Positions 60,407 to 64,000 of a stretch of 64,000 bases of DNA are shown here, in pieces. Each line of letters opens with the position of its first letter. Within the stretch, counting starts at the first letter, position 1. The position numbers and the translations under genes are program-made. Below the pieces are notes generated by a model. That model was given only the letters and a program-made list of their open reading frames with translations. It was not told the DNA's origin and made no database searches. The stretch is taken from NCBI GenBank assembly GCA_036843405.1, contig DAITSJ010000018.1, positions 1 through 64,000 on the forward strand, written 5' to 3'. Origin of the DNA: DGNJ01 sp002388905. GTDB taxonomy: Bacteria; Pseudomonadota; Gammaproteobacteria; Pseudomonadales; Porticoccaceae.

Positions 60407-61899
60407 TGCTCAAGCCCCGCTTTCAGACGGCTTTCGGATGCGATCAGGAAATTGCCGGAGGTTACTACCCGGTCACCGGCTTCGATGCCTTCAAGAATTT
60501 CGACGACGCCGCCCGCCCGCTGACCCGTGATTACCCGACGCGGTGCCAGCCGGCCTCCGCCAAGGTCCTCGAACACGAAATGGTTTTTGCCGGCGATGAT
60601 TATCGACTCTCGGGGCACGACCAATCGTTCCCCGAGGTCGGCCTTGAGGGTCACTTCGGCGTACATCTCGGGTTTTAGCATACCGTTCTGATTGGGCAGC
60701 GTGAGCCGGACCCGCCCGGTGCGGGTAGCGCCATCGAGGGTGGGATAGACGAAGTCTACCGTCCCGGCAAAACGCTGCCCGGGCAGGTAGGGCAGGGTGA
60801 TTGACGCCGCCATGCCCTCCTGGACCAGGGGCAGCTCCGCCTCATAAATGTCAGCTTCCACCCAGACCTGGGAGAGATCGACAATGCGCAGCAACGTCAT
60901 ACCGGCCTTGTGGGCGGAGCCCGCAACCACGTTTCGTTCCACGACGGTGCCGCTGAGGGGAGAGTACAGGGTGACATAGTCGAACGGCTTCCCCCGGCGT
61001 TCGAGGGCGGCGATTTCCGCCTCCGTTATATCCCACAGTGTCAGCCGCTTGCGGGCGGCCGCCAGCAGCGTTTGCGATGGGCTCACTCGCCTTTTGAGCT
61101 CCAGGTATTCCTGCTGGGCGGCGAGCAGCTCGGCACCGTAGACGGTGAACAGTGGGTCTCCTTCCTTGACATGCACGCCGACGTAATCGGCATACAACTC
61201 GCCGACCCAGGCATCGAACTTGAGACTGACATCCACCAGTCGGGTCTGGTCGTAACGGATTTCGCCAACCGCGCGAATACGGCGGGACACCTCCTTGCGT
61301 TGCGCAATAGCAGTTGTTACCCCAATCAGCTGCCGGCGCCGGGCATCCAGGGTGACCATGCCCGGCGGTGCTTCTTCCGCCAACCCATTACCGTCGGTCC
61401 GTGCAGCACCCGAGGCCAGCTGCAGTCCTTCCCGACCGGTGGCCAGGTCGAAGCTAATCTGGCGTTTTGGCAGGTCGGGGGCCTGGATCTCCAGAGTCAA
61501 CGGCCAGCTACCCTCCATGGACGGCTTGAAAACACCTTCATAGCGCCCCGGACCTGCTCGCCGCATCTCGGCCGGTGCCTGCATGGCGGGCATGGCGCCC
61601 ATGGCCGGCATCTCCGCCACTGCGCGGATGTCGGCATTGTCCAACGGATCGCCGTCGGCAGTGCGCAGAATAACGGTGAGGGCATTTCTGCCCACGCGCG
61701 GCGTCTCGGGTTGCACGGAGACATCGAACCGATAAGGTCCGCTGCGGTAGGGAAGTTCACCGGTTTCGGGTTTTTTTTCGGCGCGGGAGACTGGTTGCTG
61801 TTGGTTGCCCGAATTCCAAGTGGAGACAAGCCAGGCGGTACCAAACAACAGACCGGCGATTGCGAGAGAGATGAATGTGGTCGTTCGTTTCATGGTCAT
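60400..61899 (-). CDS. cusB: CusB-type periplasmic adaptor with N-terminal YtkA/FixH-like domain
   Basis: 499 residues. An N-terminal membrane anchor (ISLAIAGLLFGTAWLVSTW) is followed by a YtkA/FixH-like domain (about 50-145; SGPYRFDVSVQPETPRVGRN to SWPLTLEIQAPDL) with a Met-rich loop, EMPAMGAMPAMQAPAEMRRA, that could bind copper. The membrane-fusion core follows (YAD-VHVKEGDPLFTVYG and TLYSPLSGTVVERNVVAGS). The anchor and Met-rich loop are not in the E. coli form; they are features of the longer CusB group. It connects CusA to the outer-membrane channel. The start overlaps the cusC stop by one base. Confidence 0.9.
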   Translation of the reverse strand: MTMKRTTTFISLAIAGLLFGTAWLVSTWNSGNQQQPVSRAEKKPETGELPYRSGPYRFDVSVQPETPRVGRNALTVILRTADGDPLDNADIRAVAEMPAMGAMPAMQAPAEMRRAGPGRYEGVFKPSMEGSWPLTLEIQAPDLPKRQISFDLATGREGLQLASGAARTDGNGLAEEAPPGMVTLDARRRQLIGVTTAIAQRKEVSRRIRAVGEIRYDQTRLVDVSLKFDAWVGELYADYVGVHVKEGDPLFTVYGAELLAAQQEYLELKRRVSPSQTLLAAARKRLTLWDITEAEIAALERRGKPFDYVTLYSPLSGTVVERNVVAGSAHKAGMTLLRIVDLSQVWVEADIYEAELPLVQEGMAASITLPYLPGQRFAGTVDFVYPTLDGATRTGRVRLTLPNQNGMLKPEMYAEVTLKADLGERLVVPRESIIIAGKNHFVFEDLGGGRLAPRRVITGQRAGGVVEILEGIEAGDRVVTSGNFLIASESRLKAGLEQW

Positions 61900-63239
61900 T
61901 ACTCTTGATCGGAAGCGTCGCCATCGGCGCTCGCCGGTAAATCGGTGGCAGCAGCGGAGGGTATAGCCTCACGGGGGCGGCCCGCATGGCGCTCCAGCGT
62001 GGCCACTGCTCGCAAGTAGTCAGCGTGGGCGCGGGCCAGATTGTCCTCGGTACGCAATTGCTGGCGTTCGGCATCGATGACGTTGAGAAAGCGCCCCCGG
62101 CCCGCCCGGTAATCCGCCACGGCGGCGGCGAGATTCTCCTTGGCCAGAGGCAGCAGACGCTGGCGGTGGATCTTGATGACCTCCCGGCTCTCCTGCACCC
62201 GGGCGCGACCCTGTTCCAGTTGCGCGAGTAATTGGATTTCCTGATCCGTAAGCTGCCACCGGTGGCGCATGACCTCGGCCTTGGCGGCCTCCAGGCTGGC
62301 GTCGCGTTTATTGGAAAAATCAAACGGCAGGTTGATGCTAACTCCGATATTCCAGCGTTTATCGTCATCGTCCCACAGCGTGTTATAGCCGGCCGTCAAT
62401 TTGAAGTCGGGAAAATACGCCTTCTCGGCCAGGTTGTGCTTCGCCTGCGCTTCGGCGATTCGTGCGCGAGCTCGTTGCAGGGCGGGATGCTCTTTCAGGG
62501 CAAATACCCGCAGCGTTTGCAGCGCGGGCGCCGCCACCGGTTCGGGCAGTGGTGCGGGCCGGGGGAGGGCGCTCTGAGGTGAGCGGTTCAACAACCCGTT
62601 GATCAGTGCCTGGACTTCCCGTTTGCGGCGCCGGTGAGCAATGATGTCGGTGTCGATGCGGGCTTCTTCCACTGCCGCCTGCAACACGTCCTGCTGCTTA
62701 GCCTGGCCGGCGGCGTACTGGGTCTCGGCGACTCGCTGCAGCTCGGTCAAGAGTTTCTTGTGGGTATGCTTGATTTGCAGGGTGCGGTGAATGTAAGCCC
62801 ATTCGGCGAACAAGCGCTTGGCGGCCGCCGTCAACACCAGCCGACGATCCTCCAGGGACTCTCGCTTTGCCTGGGCCCGGGCTCGGGCCTCGTCTCTGCG
62901 CAACGCCAGCTTACCGGGCCAGGGTAGGGACTGACTCAGATCAACCCGTTCCTGGAAGCCCCGGGGGCCACCGGCGGTCTCCGGCGCCCCGGCATAGGTC
63001 AGCATGGGGTCGTCCAAAGCACCCGACGGCGCTATGCGGTACTCCGCTGCTGCCGTAGCGGCCTCCAGCCCCTGAAGGCCCGGATTTCGTGTCAGCACTG
63101 CGGTTACAAGTTGCTCAGCAGTGAACTCTTTTGTCTCTGTCAGGCCATGAACATTTTCTTCAGGGGGCAGTACAGCGAAAACTGTCAGCGGTGTGGCCGT
63201 CAGCAACAGGGCAATCAAGTCGCCAATTCGGTTGCGCAT
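61899..63239 (-). CDS. cusC: CusC-type outer-membrane efflux channel (TolC family)
   Basis: 446 residues, signal peptide (LIALLLTATPLTVFAVL), then two outer-membrane-efflux repeats of helical, heptad-rich sequence (RVAETQYAAGQAKQQDVLQA, LEQGRARVQESREVIKIHRQ). It is the first pump gene of the cus operon and is coupled to cusB by TAATG. The identity as the cus channel rests on operon position. Confidence 0.88.
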   Translation of the reverse strand: MRNRIGDLIALLLTATPLTVFAVLPPEENVHGLTETKEFTAEQLVTAVLTRNPGLQGLEAATAAAEYRIAPSGALDDPMLTYAGAPETAGGPRGFQERVDLSQSLPWPGKLALRRDEARARAQAKRESLEDRRLVLTAAAKRLFAEWAYIHRTLQIKHTHKKLLTELQRVAETQYAAGQAKQQDVLQAAVEEARIDTDIIAHRRRKREVQALINGLLNRSPQSALPRPAPLPEPVAAPALQTLRVFALKEHPALQRARARIAEAQAKHNLAEKAYFPDFKLTAGYNTLWDDDDKRWNIGVSINLPFDFSNKRDASLEAAKAEVMRHRWQLTDQEIQLLAQLEQGRARVQESREVIKIHRQRLLPLAKENLAAAVADYRAGRGRFLNVIDAERQQLRTEDNLARAHADYLRAVATLERHAGRPREAIPSAAATDLPASADGDASDQE

Positions 63240-63331
63240 GAGAGGTACCCTCCATCGGCATAGTAAATAATCCTCGGCATCCCATCCCGGCAGGGGGAGG
63301 CCAAAGCCTTATCGCAAATTGGAGGGGTGAA

Positions 63332-63763
63332 TCAGATACGCAGACGAAGGGTGGAGAGGTAGACTGCGCGGCCGCTATCTGCCTGCGCGAGCAACCAGTC
63401 GGGATTAGGGGGAGCAGGTGCTGTGGCAGTGGTGAATAGCGCGTCCAGGTAGGAGGAAAACAGCGTAGCAATGCTGTAGAGCCACGTTATCGATTGATCG
63501 GCACTCCACGAGGAGGGAGCGGCACCTTCAGCCGCCGATTGATAGTCGACCGCGCAACAGGATGCCGAAGAAGACGTCGAACCCGAATGATTGCAGTTGT
63601 CATTATCTGAAGGAGGTACTACAGTATCGCAGCCGCCCATGCCGTCTTCACAACAGCAGAAGGGCTGGGGTGGCATCTCCATGGTCTCGCAGGCGTAGGT
63701 AAACTGTCCCCAGACCAGGAGGAACATCGCGAATACCAGTAGCCAGCGTTTTTTTGGATGCAT
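63332..63763 (-). CDS. Small exported Cys-rich protein heading the cus operon
   Basis: 143 residues. A signal sequence (WLLVFAMFLLVWGQFTYA) is followed by CETMEMPPQPFCCCEDGMGG, CDTVVPP, NCNHSG and CCAVDY, so eight or nine Cys plus Met and His, which is a likely metal site. The C-terminus is YLSTLRLRI. It lies 92 bp before cusC. It is the third small ligand-rich exported protein in the window at the head of a metal operon, after those at 3.5 kb and 15.9 kb. A copper-binding role is inferred from position and composition only. Confidence 0.7.
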   Translation of the reverse strand: MHPKKRWLLVFAMFLLVWGQFTYACETMEMPPQPFCCCEDGMGGCDTVVPPSDNDNCNHSGSTSSSASCCAVDYQSAAEGAAPSSWSADQSITWLYSIATLFSSYLDALFTTATAPAPPNPDWLLAQADSGRAVYLSTLRLRI

Positions 63764-64000
63764 TGTCGGAAGTCGAGCTCAACGAGTCGAGTAAGTTTAG
63801 CCCCTCGGTCAGCCAATGACAATCTGGGACTTGGTAACTATTTCGTTTCCTTGCTTTTAATTATCCTGCCAGGGACGGTGGGCGCCTCCAAGCACCTCGC
63901 ACGCTGTGCGCAGAAAAACGAAGCCGATGACACGGGCGATGTCGGGTCAGAAGGAGTTGGTCCGCAATTAACATCTTGCAATCGGCCCAGACGACGGCGC
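63764..64000. other. Upstream region of the cus operon to the window edge
   Basis: No gene is supported. On the minus strand a short frame near the edge reads GFVFLRTACEVLGG and stops within the region, possibly the end of a neighbour, but it is preceded by a stop and is too short to call. The cus promoter is expected here; I did not find a clear CueR- or CusR-type operator. Confidence 0.4.

Noticed and set aside
56993..63763. Genomic island inserted at tRNA-Pro carrying the cus operon
   Set aside because: The position is suggestive, but there is no integrase and no repeat of the tRNA 3' end in the window.
63850..64000. Edge of a neighbouring gene on either strand
   Set aside because: The plus-strand frame has no start, and the minus-strand frame (GFVFLRTACEVLGG) is preceded by a stop and only about 27 codons long.
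1..64000. CRISPR arrays, prophage genes, defence systems, rRNA
   Set aside because: No regularly spaced repeats, phage structural genes, nuclease/defence clusters or rRNA sequences were recognised.

Overview
The window is a piece of a gammaproteobacterial chromosome of moderately high GC. The strongest taxonomic clue is the block thrS-infC-rpmI-rplT-pheS-pheT-ihfA-merR-tRNA-Pro, which has the order known from Pseudomonas, Marinobacter and related marine lineages. The ilvI-ilvH-ilvC-pssA run, a holD-like gene next to rimI, an imuA-imuB-dnaE2 SOS cassette behind a LexA box and a PEP-CTERM protein fit the same group. A marine or soil heterotroph of the Pseudomonadales/Cellvibrionales/Alteromonadales type is likely. 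The genus cannot be read from this sequence.

Layout. 1-3.4 kb is accessory DNA: the first codons of a ParD-like antitoxin with its palindromic operator, a decayed IS91-type transposase, the broken 3' end of a tannase-family gene, and then an intact secreted tannase/feruloyl-esterase-family gene. 3.5-8.3 kb holds a copper module (small Cys/His-rich secreted protein, CopA multicopper oxidase, CopB outer-membrane protein), an APC permease and a small membrane protein. 8.4-9.6 kb is a PLP trans-sulfuration enzyme. 9.8-15.9 kb (minus strand) is a czcCBA-type divalent-metal RND efflux operon headed by another His-rich small protein. 16.0-21.0 kb (minus) is a three-gene operon: a HyuB-like carboxylase/hydantoinase subunit with a C-terminal zinc-ribbon extension, HyuA, and a SnoaL-like protein. 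21.0-25.1 kb is gene-poor, with two lipoproteins, a secreted cupin and a PEP-CTERM protein.

25.2-30.7 kb (minus) is the SOS mutasome cassette. 30.8-33.3 kb holds an amidoligase paired with a class I glutamine-amidotransferase-like hydrolase and a DUF4124 protein. From 33.6 kb the region is mostly core: branched-chain amino-acid synthesis (ilvIHC), pssA, a HolD-like psi subunit, rimI, a TudS-DUF1722 fusion, a P-loop kinase, an M3 peptidase, a Bcp-type peroxiredoxin, yajC, a D-cysteine-desulfhydrase-like enzyme, an alanine:Na+ symporter, a fructosamine-kinase-like protein, a 5'-nucleotidase, tRNA-Val and the translation/IHF block up to tRNA-Pro at 57.07 kb. After tRNA-Pro, 57.1-63.8 kb (minus) is a second RND system, cusCBA-type (Cu+/Ag+), again headed by a small Cys-rich secreted protein.

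How it works together. Three metal modules (cop, czc, cus) cover periplasmic copper oxidation, divalent-cation export and monovalent copper/silver export. Each is preceded by a small, fast-diverging, metal-ligand-rich exported protein, and no recognisable metal sensor is encoded in the window. The best candidates for under-described biology are the HyuB-zinc-ribbon/HyuA/SnoaL operon, the family of small exported proteins heading the metal operons (two share a C-terminal LxRPPIA sequence), the amidoligase/GATase pair, and an IS21-end-like sequence that abuts the broken tannase gene and recurs at 21.6 kb.
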